Of a stretch of DNA of 29,643 nucleotides, positions 20,650-29,545 are shown piece after piece (the stretch's first letter is position 1; each line of letters starts with the position of its first letter). The notes beneath the pieces are model-generated. The model was not told the origin of the DNA, made no database searches, and saw only the letters and a program-made list of their open reading frames with translations. This DNA comes from a virus. Made by a program: the position numbers and the translations under genes. The DNA is taken from positions 1 through 29,643 of the IMG/VR virus record IMGVR_UViG_3300046454_000230, one strand, 5' to 3'.

Positions 20650-21071
20650 AACTTGAACTCACTGAGACATGGTCGCTCGATCAGTTGTTGCCCTACGGGC
20701 CGCAGATCACCGCCTGTCTTCGCAAGCTGCACAACATGTTTCCGGAAGATGGAACGATGGAAAGCATGGCGCAGGATATGTTTTCCGGTGCAACGCAGCT
20801 CTGGTTGATGCGCGACGAGGATGAATTCAAGGGCGTCGTGCTTACCCAGATCAAGACAATCGATGTTACCGGCTACAAGTCGGTCATCGTCGCCGGTCTT
20901 GCCGGTGAAGATGGCGTGGACCTCGCGCCGCACATTTCCAGCATCGAAGCATGGGCGAAAGAACAGGGCGCAAAATCCGTGACGCCTGTTGGCCGACAGG
21001 GCTGGAAAAAGCCGCTTGAAAAGATCGGCTACCACATCGATCGCGTGGTCTACAGGAAAGATATCCAATGA
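20646..21071 (+). CDS. GNAT-like protein of the tail module
   Basis: A 141-residue protein whose fold pattern matches the GNAT-like proteins often found next to podovirus tail genes: TQLWLMRDEDEFKGVVLTQI (about 49-68), then AHISSIEAWAKEQGA-type helix and the end RQGWKKPLEKIGYHIDRVVY. The pyrophosphate-binding loop Q/R-x-x-G-x-G/A is not clear, so activity is uncertain. Coupled by ATGA to both neighbours. Confidence 0.6.
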   Translation: MKLELTETWSLDQLLPYGPQITACLRKLHNMFPEDGTMESMAQDMFSGATQLWLMRDEDEFKGVVLTQIKTIDVTGYKSVIVAGLAGEDGVDLAPHISSIEAWAKEQGAKSVTPVGRQGWKKPLEKIGYHIDRVVYRKDIQ

Positions 21072-21859
21072 ACCCGACAACAAAGACCACTACAGACAGT
21101 TCCCCACCGAAGTGGTCGCAGCCGCTGTTCACGCAATCCGCCTCGGAAGCCCAGAAGATTTACAATTCTGGTGCAGGCGGCAATGTCTATCAGGGGCAGA
21201 CAGTTGCCGGTCTTGGCAATACGACGCAGGCGGGCATCAACGGGGTTCAGCAGGCCGCTGGCGCTTATGGCCAAAAGCCGAGCTACCTGACAGATCCAAC
21301 CTCGTCAGGGCAGAACCTCGGGGATATGGCCTCGGGGAAATATCTGCAACAGGGGAACCCATATTTCAACCAGGCTCTTCAAGGCCAGTTGGATAACACG
21401 GCCAATCAGGTTCAAAGCCAGTTTTCCGGTGCCGGGCGATATGGCAGCGGTGCGAATACCAATGCTTTGACGTCGCAGCTTGGCAATATCCGCAGCTCGG
21501 CACTGTCGAACCAGTTCAACCAGGATTCGCAGAACATGCTGGCGGCAAACGGCCAGATCGATTCTGCCGGCGCAAACCAGGCGAATGCGCTGAATAGCTG
21601 GAACCAGGGCGCGATCGGAGCCAATCAGGCAACGGTTCAGGCAGGCCAGCTTCAGGACAAGAACCAGCAGTCGCAGCTTGACGCCAACCTGCAGAAGTTT
21701 CAGGCGACAGACAATGCACCATGGACGCGCCTCGGCCTGCTTCAGAGCGCTGCTTCCGGTTCGGCCGGCAACTATGGAACGAACGTCCAGACCACCAAAC
21801 AAAGCACGAACCCGCTAAGCATGCTTGGCGGCATCGGCTCTCTGGCGACAAAGGCATAA
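21068..21859 (+). CDS. Ejection/structural protein, Gln/Asn/Ser-rich
   Basis: A 263-residue protein dominated by Gln, Asn, Ala, Ser and Gly, mostly helical, with repeats of heptad type (NQFNQDSQNMLAANGQIDSA, NQATVQAGQLQDKNQQSQLD). Its position after the tail genes and before two large proteins matches the internal ejection proteins of P22-like phages (gp7/gp20/gp16), which are injected to form a DNA channel. No sequence motif proves this. Confidence 0.6.
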   Translation: MNPTTKTTTDSSPPKWSQPLFTQSASEAQKIYNSGAGGNVYQGQTVAGLGNTTQAGINGVQQAAGAYGQKPSYLTDPTSSGQNLGDMASGKYLQQGNPYFNQALQGQLDNTANQVQSQFSGAGRYGSGANTNALTSQLGNIRSSALSNQFNQDSQNMLAANGQIDSAGANQANALNSWNQGAIGANQATVQAGQLQDKNQQSQLDANLQKFQATDNAPWTRLGLLQSAASGSAGNYGTNVQTTKQSTNPLSMLGGIGSLATKA

Positions 21860-21863
21860 TCCG

Positions 21864-23351
21864 ATGGCTTTCGATATCATGTCGCTATTCTCGCCGCAGG
21901 CCCGCAACATGTTGATGCAGCCGTTCGCGACCAATCCGGACAATCTGTTGATTGCGCCGCAGATGCACGATTATCCCGTCGCCGGTATTCCGCAGAACGC
22001 GCTCACCAATCCGCAGGCGTCTCCAATGCCGCAGAACGTCCCGGTTCCGACGCCAATGCCGCCTCAGATGCAGCAGCAAGCCGCGCCACAAGCGCCGCAG
22101 CAGGCTCCTTGGATGGTGCCAGCGCTTGGCCAGGGCTCTCCGCGCATCAATGACCCGCAAATGGTCGCAGCCGGCTCTCAGCCGACGATTGGCTCGATGT
22201 TCGGTGGCGCACCACAAGGACAGGGAGCGCCACAGCATACAGACCCGATGATGACAGGCTCGACGCAGCCAAACGCGCCCGGCATGGCTCCTCAAGGCGC
22301 TCCGGCACAGCAGGGCGGTCTCGCATCATTCTTCTCGCCAGACCGCAAGCAGTCGCTCAACGATTTCTTCACCGGGCTTGCCGCCGGATCAACGCCGGGG
22401 CAGAGTTTTGCGCTTGGCGCTGCTGCCGTGTCTCAGGGCTCGAAATCACGCAGTGACCAGAACGCCACGGAAGCATGGCTTGGCAAGCAGGGGATGGACC
22501 CAAATGAAGCAAGGACGCTGGCCAAAAACCCGACCGCGCTGAATGAATATCTCCGCTCGACCTTCCAGAAGCCGCAGAACGAACTGTTGCCGAACGGAAA
22601 AGGCTCGTTCTATGACCGGCAGAGCGGACAATGGATTTCGCCGCCTCCTGGCGCGGACAATGGCATGAATGAATATGGCCTTCAGCCGCTTTATGGGACC
22701 GACGCAAACGGGAAACCGACTATTCTTCAGCTTGGGAAGAATGGTGTTCCAATTCAGCCGCATCTCCCAGACGGGTTCGTTCCTACGCCCGCCGTTCAGC
22801 AGATGGATCTCGGAACGCACGTTCTCACACAAACAAAATATGGCGCGCCAGTCAGCGATCAGCAAAAGGACGTGACCGGCCGTTCCAACCAGGAGGCAAT
22901 CGGCGCTGGTGCCGGCGCGGCGGCGATCATGCTTCCGCAGGCTGAACAGCTTTCATCCCAGATCGACCAGCAGGTCAAGGCGCTGAAGGAAGACCCGTCG
23001 CTTCCGAACGTGCTCGGGCCGATCAACTCGCGCACGCCGACAATTCTGCCGTCTTCCGTCGCCGTTCAAGCCAAGATCGACCAGTTGAAGGGCGGCGCGT
23101 TCCTCACGGCTCGCCAGCTTCTCAAGGGCGGCGGCGCGATTACCGACTACGAAGGCCAGAAGGCAGAGTCGGCATTTGCCAGGATGAACCAGGCGCAGAG
23201 CGTGCAGGATTTCAATTCCGCGCTCGATGACTTCAATTCTGCCGTCAAACAAGGTGTTGCAAACCTGCAAAGGCAAAAGGCAATGGGCACGACCGGCACT
23301 CAGCCACCGGCCGCTCCGCAGCAGCAGTCAGATCCATTGGGGATTCGCTAA
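21864..23351 (+). CDS. Probable ejection protein, Pro/Gln-rich
   Basis: A 495-residue protein from ATG 21864 (the frame is open upstream to 21825, inside the previous gene). Residues 30-160 are Pro/Gln/Met-rich and probably disordered (PQMQQQAAPQAPQQAPW). The rest is helical, with LKGGGAITDYEGQKAESAFA near the end, a segment I have seen in podoviral internal proteins. Second of the three-gene ejection set. Confidence 0.6.
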   Translation: MAFDIMSLFSPQARNMLMQPFATNPDNLLIAPQMHDYPVAGIPQNALTNPQASPMPQNVPVPTPMPPQMQQQAAPQAPQQAPWMVPALGQGSPRINDPQMVAAGSQPTIGSMFGGAPQGQGAPQHTDPMMTGSTQPNAPGMAPQGAPAQQGGLASFFSPDRKQSLNDFFTGLAAGSTPGQSFALGAAAVSQGSKSRSDQNATEAWLGKQGMDPNEARTLAKNPTALNEYLRSTFQKPQNELLPNGKGSFYDRQSGQWISPPPGADNGMNEYGLQPLYGTDANGKPTILQLGKNGVPIQPHLPDGFVPTPAVQQMDLGTHVLTQTKYGAPVSDQQKDVTGRSNQEAIGAGAGAAAIMLPQAEQLSSQIDQQVKALKEDPSLPNVLGPINSRTPTILPSSVAVQAKIDQLKGGAFLTARQLLKGGGAITDYEGQKAESAFARMNQAQSVQDFNSALDDFNSAVKQGVANLQRQKAMGTTGTQPPAAPQQQSDPLGIR

Positions 23352-23353
23352 TA

Positions 23354-25297
23354 ATGCCGACGATCCAGGACATCCGCCAGCAATACCCGCAGTATCAGGA
23401 CATGTCCGATGGCGATCTGGCGAATGCGCTTCATCAAAAGTTCTATTCGGATATGCCGCAGGATCAGTTCAATGCCAAGATCGGTATGGCTCCTCCTGCG
23501 CCGGTTCAGCAGCCTGCACCCGACCCGCAGGCTGCGCAGGACAATTTCCACCGGTCGACAATCCTTCCTCTCGGCAAGGACATGAAAACTGGTGCCATCA
23601 GCATGGCTGTTCCTGGTCTGCTGAAGGGTATCTATGATAGCACCGTGGATGCTGTGACGGCACCAGGGCGCGCGATGAGTGGCGAACTCCCGGTTCTTGG
23701 CCCCGATGGCAATGTCACGCCACAGGCCATTCAGGCCGGCATGAACTTTGCATCGGTCTTTTCCCCCGCTTCCCCTGCCTCGACGCTGGAAAGGACTGTT
23801 CCTGCTGCCGCCGCTCCTGCCCTTTCCGAAGGGCAGAATGCCGCACTGTCGGCCCAACGTCTCGGAGTTGATCTACCGCGCGCCGTCGCATCGGATTCTC
23901 CGATCGTCCAACAAATGGGAAAGGTCGTCTCAAACGTCCCGATCGGCGGAACTCCACTCCGTACGGCCTCGACGGATGCTATTAAGCAGCTTGGCGATGC
24001 GGCAACGAACATTCAACAGGGATTTGGTGCTGGAGATGTTGCTGGCGCTGGTTCTGCACTTCTCCAGGGTATAAAGGATTATTCAGCCAATACTCTCGAC
24101 GATGCGGTGAGCAAAAAATATGACCTGGTGGATAACCTTGTTAACCCGAACGTCACATCTCCGCTTTCATCGACGCAGAAAATTGTCCAGCAGATCCAGG
24201 ATCGACGCGTTGCCGCAGCGCTCCCTCAGGATGGTTCCGCTACCTCAATCGTTTCTGATGCAATCAACAGACCCGGTGGGCTCACCTATTCCGGGGTTAA
24301 AGACCTTCGCACCACGATCGGAGGATATCTCAAAAATCCGCAGCTTGCCCCGGCAGGTTCTGATCAGAACGAACTAAGGGCCATATACGGTTCGTTGTCG
24401 GATGATCTTGGCAATGCCGTAAAGGCGTCCGATCACCCAACCATCGCGGCAAGACTTGCGGGGCAACCTGCTCCGGATGTCAACAAGGCATACAATGCGT
24501 TCACCGATGCCAATTCCTTTGCTGCGAAGACTATTGCCGAGCAAAAGCAGCTTGATAAGATTATTGCTCCGCAGAGCGACGAAGGGCTATTTTCGAAGAT
24601 CCATGCTATGGCGGGGTCTACTTCGTCTGCTGATATATCGAATCTCGCTCGTGCTCGTTCGGCGGTAAGTCCTGAAACATGGGACCAGGTATCGAGCGCC
24701 GTCATATCGAAGATGGGTCGCGATTCTGACGGGAATTTCTCACCTGATCGCTTCGTTACGGCTTATGGAAAGCTTTCCCAGAACGGCAAGAGCATATTGT
24801 TCAAGACGACTGGCAAGGACAATCTTGCCTCGTCGCTCGACGATATCGCTAATGTTTCACGCCGTTTCAAGCAGTTGAACCAGTATGCCAACCCAAGCGG
24901 GACTGGCCAGACTGTCGCCGGAATGAGCTATTTGACCGGTGCTTTCGTCGAGCCGACAACGGTTGTTTCAAGCTTGGCCGGGACGCGCGTTCTGGCCAAT
25001 ATCATGGCAAAGCCGACTTCTGCCAGTAAGCTTGCTGAATGGACCAAGGCTTATGAAGCAGCCGCAACCGCCCCGACGATGTCATCGAGCAACATGCTAG
25101 GCGCTCGGGCGAAGGTTCTTGCGCTCTCGATAGCGAGTGAGAATGGCGCGGCGGCACAGTTCGGGCAGCTTGTGAATGCCCTGTCTCGGGTCCGTCAGGT
25201 TCCAGCACAGCAGGGGAACAAAAATCAAGGGGCTCAGGAAAACCAGCAGAACGGTGTAGGCGCACAGCCTCGCATGCTTCTGCCAAACGAAACCTGA
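23354..25297 (+). CDS. Large probable ejection protein
   Basis: A 647-residue protein. It opens with IRQQYPQYQDMSDGDLANAL (about 7-26) and FYSDMPQDQFNAKIG, an N-terminal module shared by many large internal phage proteins. Most of the rest is helical, Ala/Ser-rich, with helical stretches of ejection-protein type and a hydrophobic patch around 510-540. Probably enters the host with the DNA. Starts 2 bp after the previous stop. Confidence 0.65.
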   Translation: MPTIQDIRQQYPQYQDMSDGDLANALHQKFYSDMPQDQFNAKIGMAPPAPVQQPAPDPQAAQDNFHRSTILPLGKDMKTGAISMAVPGLLKGIYDSTVDAVTAPGRAMSGELPVLGPDGNVTPQAIQAGMNFASVFSPASPASTLERTVPAAAAPALSEGQNAALSAQRLGVDLPRAVASDSPIVQQMGKVVSNVPIGGTPLRTASTDAIKQLGDAATNIQQGFGAGDVAGAGSALLQGIKDYSANTLDDAVSKKYDLVDNLVNPNVTSPLSSTQKIVQQIQDRRVAAALPQDGSATSIVSDAINRPGGLTYSGVKDLRTTIGGYLKNPQLAPAGSDQNELRAIYGSLSDDLGNAVKASDHPTIAARLAGQPAPDVNKAYNAFTDANSFAAKTIAEQKQLDKIIAPQSDEGLFSKIHAMAGSTSSADISNLARARSAVSPETWDQVSSAVISKMGRDSDGNFSPDRFVTAYGKLSQNGKSILFKTTGKDNLASSLDDIANVSRRFKQLNQYANPSGTGQTVAGMSYLTGAFVEPTTVVSSLAGTRVLANIMAKPTSASKLAEWTKAYEAAATAPTMSSSNMLGARAKVLALSIASENGAAAQFGQLVNALSRVRQVPAQQGNKNQGAQENQQNGVGAQPRMLLPNET

Positions 25298-25365
25298 GTT
25301 CATAAAATCCTCGCATGCCGCGCGACCAATCTAAGCGCAGATCTCCCAACATTCAAGGCGACCTT

Positions 25366-26154
25366 ATGACCTCACAAACTGATTTTGTCAGTCAGGCATA
25401 TTCGCAGGCGCTTGCCGCTGGGTTGACAGACACTCAGGCCCGGTTGGCAGCATCGCAGGCGGCGCTTGAGACCGGCTATGGTCAGCATGTCGTCGGCAAC
25501 AACTATTTCGGCATCAAGGCCGGTCCATCCTGGAACGGGAATGTCGTCAATGCGGCCACTCATGAAGAGGTGAACGGCCAAAGCCAGAAGCAGAATGCGA
25601 ATTTCCGGGCTTATTCGTCGCCGGTCGATTCCTTCCATGATTGGGCATCGACAGTCTCCAAGCACTGGCCGAACGCCTTCAATGCCAATGATTTCCAATC
25701 TGCTGCGCAAGGTCTGAATGCCGGCGGCCCGATGGGTTATGCGACCGATAGCCATTACGCCGCCAAGCTTGGACAGATCAACGGCATGCTGGGAACGGAC
25801 CCTTCTACGGTTCCGGCCGCAAACCCACAATTCGCCTCCGCTTCACCCGCGCCGCCACAAGCACAGCCGCAAGCTACGAGCCCGACCATGGGCCAGCAGT
25901 TCCGCCATGCCATTTTCGGCTCCATGGCTCCATTGCCAACCGCTCCAACGGCAGATGGCTCGATCCCGGCCGCCATACAGGCCGCAGCAAACCCGACATC
26001 TGGCGCTCACAACATCTTCGGGGCGATGTCCACCATGGCCGCATTACAGCCACAACAGCAGGCTCCCGCACCACAGAGAGTGCAGGGGCCGACGCCTGAC
26101 CAAGCGAACGCACTGCTGAAGTTCGTCCAGTCGCTACAGGCAAGACAAGCATAA
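25366..26154 (+). CDS. Virion-associated glucosaminidase (GH73, FlgJ-type)
   Basis: A 262-residue protein. Residues 1-150 form a GH73 domain: AALETGYGQHVVGNNYFGIK, with Glu35 as the likely acid and the NNYFGIK motif at 45-51. The rest is a Pro/Gln/Ala-rich linker (PPQAQPQATSPT) and a helical end. It would cut peptidoglycan during entry. ATG 25366 is preferred; an upstream ATG at 25315 adds 17 residues of no visible value. Follows the ejection set, so it is likely part of the injection apparatus rather than a release lysin. Confidence 0.75.
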   Translation: MTSQTDFVSQAYSQALAAGLTDTQARLAASQAALETGYGQHVVGNNYFGIKAGPSWNGNVVNAATHEEVNGQSQKQNANFRAYSSPVDSFHDWASTVSKHWPNAFNANDFQSAAQGLNAGGPMGYATDSHYAAKLGQINGMLGTDPSTVPAANPQFASASPAPPQAQPQATSPTMGQQFRHAIFGSMAPLPTAPTADGSIPAAIQAAANPTSGAHNIFGAMSTMAALQPQQQAPAPQRVQGPTPDQANALLKFVQSLQARQA

Positions 26155-26546
26155 TGGCCGACATTCCCTCGATCTCGGCCATTACCGATCCGACCATGCT
26201 GCGATGGATGCTGCTGCGCAACAATGAACCCGTCAGCGCGCCGTTGCCATTCACGGCCTATACACTGACGTTTCTGAGCGCTGCCAACTCGGTTGCGGCT
26301 AGAACCACACTTCTTGCCGACATGGCCGCAACGGACATCGGCTCGACCGTCTTTGCCCAAAACACTAGCGCCGCTGCAGTCGCAGTCGGGGCATCGACAG
26401 CCGGTTCCAATCTCAAACTCGCCAAATCGAGCGCTACCGGTGCCATGACGCAGGAAGCATCCGCCCTTTCCGGGACATGGATCAATTGCGGGTCTGCCCA
26501 TCCGGCCGGGGGCACCACGTACTCAAATTATAGAAGGACAGCATAG
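26154..26546 (+). CDS. Small tail or head-fibre protein
   Basis: A 130-residue, Ala/Thr/Ser-rich, beta-like protein (FTAYTLTFLSAANSVAART, ending THPAGGTTYSNYRR-like). It lies between the glucosaminidase and the tail fibre and is linked by TAATG and close spacing. A fibre-associated or chaperone role is suggested by position and composition only. Confidence 0.5.
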   Translation: MADIPSISAITDPTMLRWMLLRNNEPVSAPLPFTAYTLTFLSAANSVAARTTLLADMAATDIGSTVFAQNTSAAAVAVGASTAGSNLKLAKSSATGAMTQEASALSGTWINCGSAHPAGGTTYSNYRRTA

Positions 26547-27767
26547 ATGGGTTCGATATTCGACTGGAGCACGACTCCTGCCAATAACGCCACGGCTGAT
26601 GCGTCCATAAACTGGGCAGAAGGCCAAGCGCCATCGACGGTCAATAACTCGGCCCGCGTCATGATGGAGCGGGTTAAGGAGTTCATCAGCGATATTGCCG
26701 GTGTGAATACTGTTGGCGGCACGGCAAATTCCATAACGGTCACGGCAACCAGCCCGTTCTCGGCCTATTCCGATGGCCTGATCCTCAGGTTCAAGCCTAC
26801 TGCAACGGTGACCGGTGCGGCAACGCTAAATGCCAATTCTGTCGGCGCAAAGTCGATCCGGAAATTCGTGGCTGGCGGCGAAGTAGCAACCGGTGCCGGC
26901 GATATGGCAGCGGGTGGCATGTATGAGCTGGTCTATTTTGCCGCGTTGAACAGTGCGGCCGGCGGCTGGCTTCTCACCAATCCTCAAAGCGACCTCAAGG
27001 AGACATATGTCTCTCAGGCCGGCAACTATACGGCATTGGCAACCGACAACAACGCCGTTCATCTCTATACGGCAGCAACGCCAACGGTGTCGCTCACAGC
27101 AGCAGCAACGCTCGGGGCCAACTGGCATTACACGATCATCGCCTATGGCGGGCCAGTCATCATTGATCCGAACGGGGCCGAAACCATCAACGGCAACGCA
27201 ACGCTCACGCTTTCCACCGGCACTTCGACGAAGATCATCTGTGATGGAACGAATTTCTTCACCGAGTTCAAGCCGAATGCATGGGAACCTATCGGCGATT
27301 ATCCGCTATCTGCTGCAGCGTCTCTGCCAATTATCAATCTATCCGCGTTCGAAATGATCAGGATATCCGGATATGTTGAGACCTCGGCCACTGGCGGCGT
27401 CTTTATCCGCACGAGCAGCAATAACGGCAGTTCATACGATTCTGGCGCGGCTGATTATGGATTCCAGGGCATTACTGGCACCGGGAGCACCGCATCAGCA
27501 ACATCTCTATCGACGACCTCCATGGTCATCGCGGGCAGCGTCGATGCCGGGGCAAATTTCGGCGTTAATTTCGATTGTCAATTGTATAATTTCAACAAGG
27601 CGAAATTCTGCCGCTTCAAAAGCAGCGCTGTATTCGTGGCCTCAGCCACTTTTGCAGAAAGTCTGAACGGAGGTAGCCGTGCCCAGGCGACTGCCCGCAA
27701 TGCTTTTACTCTTTTTCCTTTGTCCGGGACATTGACCGGACGCGTCATTGTGGAAGGTATACGATGA
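26547..27767 (+). CDS. Tail fibre / tail spike protein
   Basis: A 406-residue protein. The N-terminus (FDWSTTPANNATADASINWA, EGQAPSTVNNSARVMM) is a frequent head-binding module of podoviral fibres. The rest is a beta-rich repeat of Gly, Thr, Ala and Asn, ending in a compact domain (SGTLTGRVIVEGIR). No lyase or hydrolase motif. It likely carries the receptor-binding function with the esterase that follows, to which it is coupled (ATGA). Confidence 0.7.
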   Translation: MGSIFDWSTTPANNATADASINWAEGQAPSTVNNSARVMMERVKEFISDIAGVNTVGGTANSITVTATSPFSAYSDGLILRFKPTATVTGAATLNANSVGAKSIRKFVAGGEVATGAGDMAAGGMYELVYFAALNSAAGGWLLTNPQSDLKETYVSQAGNYTALATDNNAVHLYTAATPTVSLTAAATLGANWHYTIIAYGGPVIIDPNGAETINGNATLTLSTGTSTKIICDGTNFFTEFKPNAWEPIGDYPLSAAASLPIINLSAFEMIRISGYVETSATGGVFIRTSSNNGSSYDSGAADYGFQGITGTGSTASATSLSTTSMVIAGSVDAGANFGVNFDCQLYNFNKAKFCRFKSSAVFVASATFAESLNGGSRAQATARNAFTLFPLSGTLTGRVIVEGIR

Positions 27768-28885
27768 AAACTATCCTGGCCATGGGCCAATCAAACACTG
27801 TCGGAATGGGGACGGGTGGCGCTTGGAACATCCCTTCTACCGTCACCGTCTGGAATTGCGCCGGCAATAGCTCGGATGCATCGACAGGGCTCGGGACGGC
27901 ATTCTCGACGCCTGCCAATAAGTCGGCAGCGCCGTTCATCGGCAATAACAACATGATGGCGCACGCTTGTCGGTATCTGGCGCATGAATTGGGCGAAGAT
28001 ATCCGGCTGATCATCGTCGCTTGCTCAGGATTTGCCATATCCAACTGGTGCAATTCTGCAGGCGTCACAGGGTCGATGTACGCTCGCATGGTGGCCGTCT
28101 TGGCCGCTGCTGGCGTAACCAGCGTTGACGCCTTTCTCTGGCATCAGGGAGAAGCAGACGCCACGATCTCGTCGAGCTATACGGCCTCCTGGAATGCGCT
28201 GCTCTCCCACATGACGACGGATGGCTATATCGCCTCTGATACGCCTATCGTCATGGGAGAACTGGGGATCTGGCAGACGGTCATGAACCCGGTTATCCGG
28301 GCGATTTCCGATGCCAGCAGCCGGATTGGCTTGGCTGATATTTCCTGCTTTCCGGTGAATACCACTGATTTACATTTCAACGGGCCTTCTCTAGTCCGGG
28401 CTGGATGCGAATATGCGCGGGAACTGATGAAACTGCCTGGCGCGTTCTACATCACGCCTCCGGCTGACGTGCTTTCCTATGTCGCGGCACCGGGAAGCGC
28501 CGATCATACTATTGCATCTGGCCAGGCAACATGGGTGTTGGTGAAAGCCGAAAACGGCATGAAATCGCTCATCCAGAACGGTGCCTTCGTCGCCGATCGT
28601 TTGGGCGTATGGGAGTTTTCGGGGCTTGTGTGCTCCTTCACCTACCATGTATCGCTTTGCCTGATCGATGAAACAGGGGCGGTTATCCAGTATCTCGCCG
28701 GAACCGGGGTTCAGACCTCTAGCGGGGTCAACCCCTATATCGATGGCAGCAGCACTCTAGCCTTGGGCTTCGGGGATAAGGTGTTTCTCGGCGTTCTTCA
28801 GGTGACCGGATCAACTATTTCCGTTGCTGCCGTCAATTCGGCGTGGCTGAACAGAATGACCGTGCGCTTCTTGGGCAGGATGTAA
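27764..28885 (+). CDS. SGNH/SASA-type esterase, tail-associated
   Basis: A 373-residue protein. The N-terminal catalytic domain (1-225) has the sialate-O-acetylesterase-like layout of the SGNH superfamily: MGQSN (7-11, nucleophile Ser10), WHQGEAD (126-132) and DLHFNG (202-207, Asp202/His204). The C-terminal 145 residues are a beta-rich domain that probably binds carbohydrate or trimerises. Coupled to the tail fibre by ATGA. Phage SGNH proteins remove acetyl groups from surface polysaccharide, so the likely substrate is O-acetylated capsule or O-antigen of the host. No signal peptide, as expected for a virion part. Confidence 0.8.
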   Translation: MKTILAMGQSNTVGMGTGGAWNIPSTVTVWNCAGNSSDASTGLGTAFSTPANKSAAPFIGNNNMMAHACRYLAHELGEDIRLIIVACSGFAISNWCNSAGVTGSMYARMVAVLAAAGVTSVDAFLWHQGEADATISSSYTASWNALLSHMTTDGYIASDTPIVMGELGIWQTVMNPVIRAISDASSRIGLADISCFPVNTTDLHFNGPSLVRAGCEYARELMKLPGAFYITPPADVLSYVAAPGSADHTIASGQATWVLVKAENGMKSLIQNGAFVADRLGVWEFSGLVCSFTYHVSLCLIDETGAVIQYLAGTGVQTSSGVNPYIDGSSTLALGFGDKVFLGVLQVTGSTISVAAVNSAWLNRMTVRFLGRM

Positions 28886-28886
28886 A

Positions 28887-29063
28887 TCACCAGGACCGCA
28901 AGGCTGCGGTCTCGATCTCTTCCTCTTCGGTGAGATCTCGATATTCCCAAGCGCCATTGCGGCGGCGCTTCATTTTGTGCGCGCCATCCCATGCCCAGCC
29001 CGAGAAATCAGGTTGGGTAAAAAGCCGCTTAACCAGCGCTGCCAGATGGTGAAGAGCTTTCAT
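28887..29063 (-). CDS. Small minus-strand protein in the lysis region
   Basis: A 58-residue protein (MKALHHLAALVKRLFTQPDF, a basic centre KMKRRRNGAWEYRD, acidic end EEEEIET), on the opposite strand to all nearby genes. The frame is open further to 29099 (TTG) and stays protein-like (VEWVCGYPAE), so the true start may be there; beyond that it runs into the lysozyme gene as a shadow. Its stop is one base from that of the esterase gene. No family recognised. If real, it is a convergent late-region cargo gene. Confidence 0.5.
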   Translation of the reverse strand: MKALHHLAALVKRLFTQPDFSGWAWDGAHKMKRRRNGAWEYRDLTEEEEIETAALRSW

Positions 29064-29111
29064 CTCGGCAGGATAACCACAAACCCACTCAACTCTCAAG
29101 AGATTCTCGCC

Positions 29112-29540
29112 ATGAAAACCAGCCCAGAAGGTCGGAAGGCCATCGCCGTGCGTGAAGGAAATATTCTGACGGCTTATCACGATACCGTTGGCGTGATCAC
29201 GATTGGGGTTGGGCACACGTCTGCAGCCGGTCCACCTATCGTAACGCCGGGGATGAAGATCACCGCCGAGCAGTCCGATGAAATCCTGTCTCGCGATCTG
29301 GTAAGCGTCGAGAATGACGTGAATTCCGCCGTCAAAGTGCCGCTCACACAGAACCAGTTCGACGCCCTTGTTTCCTTCGTCTTCAATATAGGAGGCACCG
29401 CGTTCCGGAACTCGACGCTGCTGAGAAAGCTGAACGCGAAAGACTATGCCGGCGCAGCAGATCAATTTCTCGTCTGGGTCAAGCAAAAGGAACTCACCGG
29501 TCGGCGCAAGGCTGAACGGGCGCAGTTTCTAGCGAGCTAA
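29112..29540 (+). CDS. Endolysin, GH24 (T4-lysozyme-like)
   Basis: A 142-residue lysozyme. Glu15, Asp24 and Thr30 (REGNILTAYHDTVGVITIG) have exactly the T4 lysozyme spacing of E11, D20 and T26. The rest follows the family (LTQNQFDALVSFVFNIGGTA, FLVWVKQKELTGRRKAE). No signal peptide or N-terminal membrane anchor, so it needs a holin for release. ATG 29112 is preferred; the frame is open upstream but without family likeness. Confidence 0.88.
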   Translation: MKTSPEGRKAIAVREGNILTAYHDTVGVITIGVGHTSAAGPPIVTPGMKITAEQSDEILSRDLVSVENDVNSAVKVPLTQNQFDALVSFVFNIGGTAFRNSTLLRKLNAKDYAGAADQFLVWVKQKELTGRRKAERAQFLAS

Positions 29541-29545
29541 TTGCG

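Noticed and set aside
28887-29486. Full 199-codon reading of the minus-strand frame
   Set aside because: The upstream two-thirds is antisense to the endolysin, which has clear catalytic residues; only the part to 29063 or 29099 is kept.
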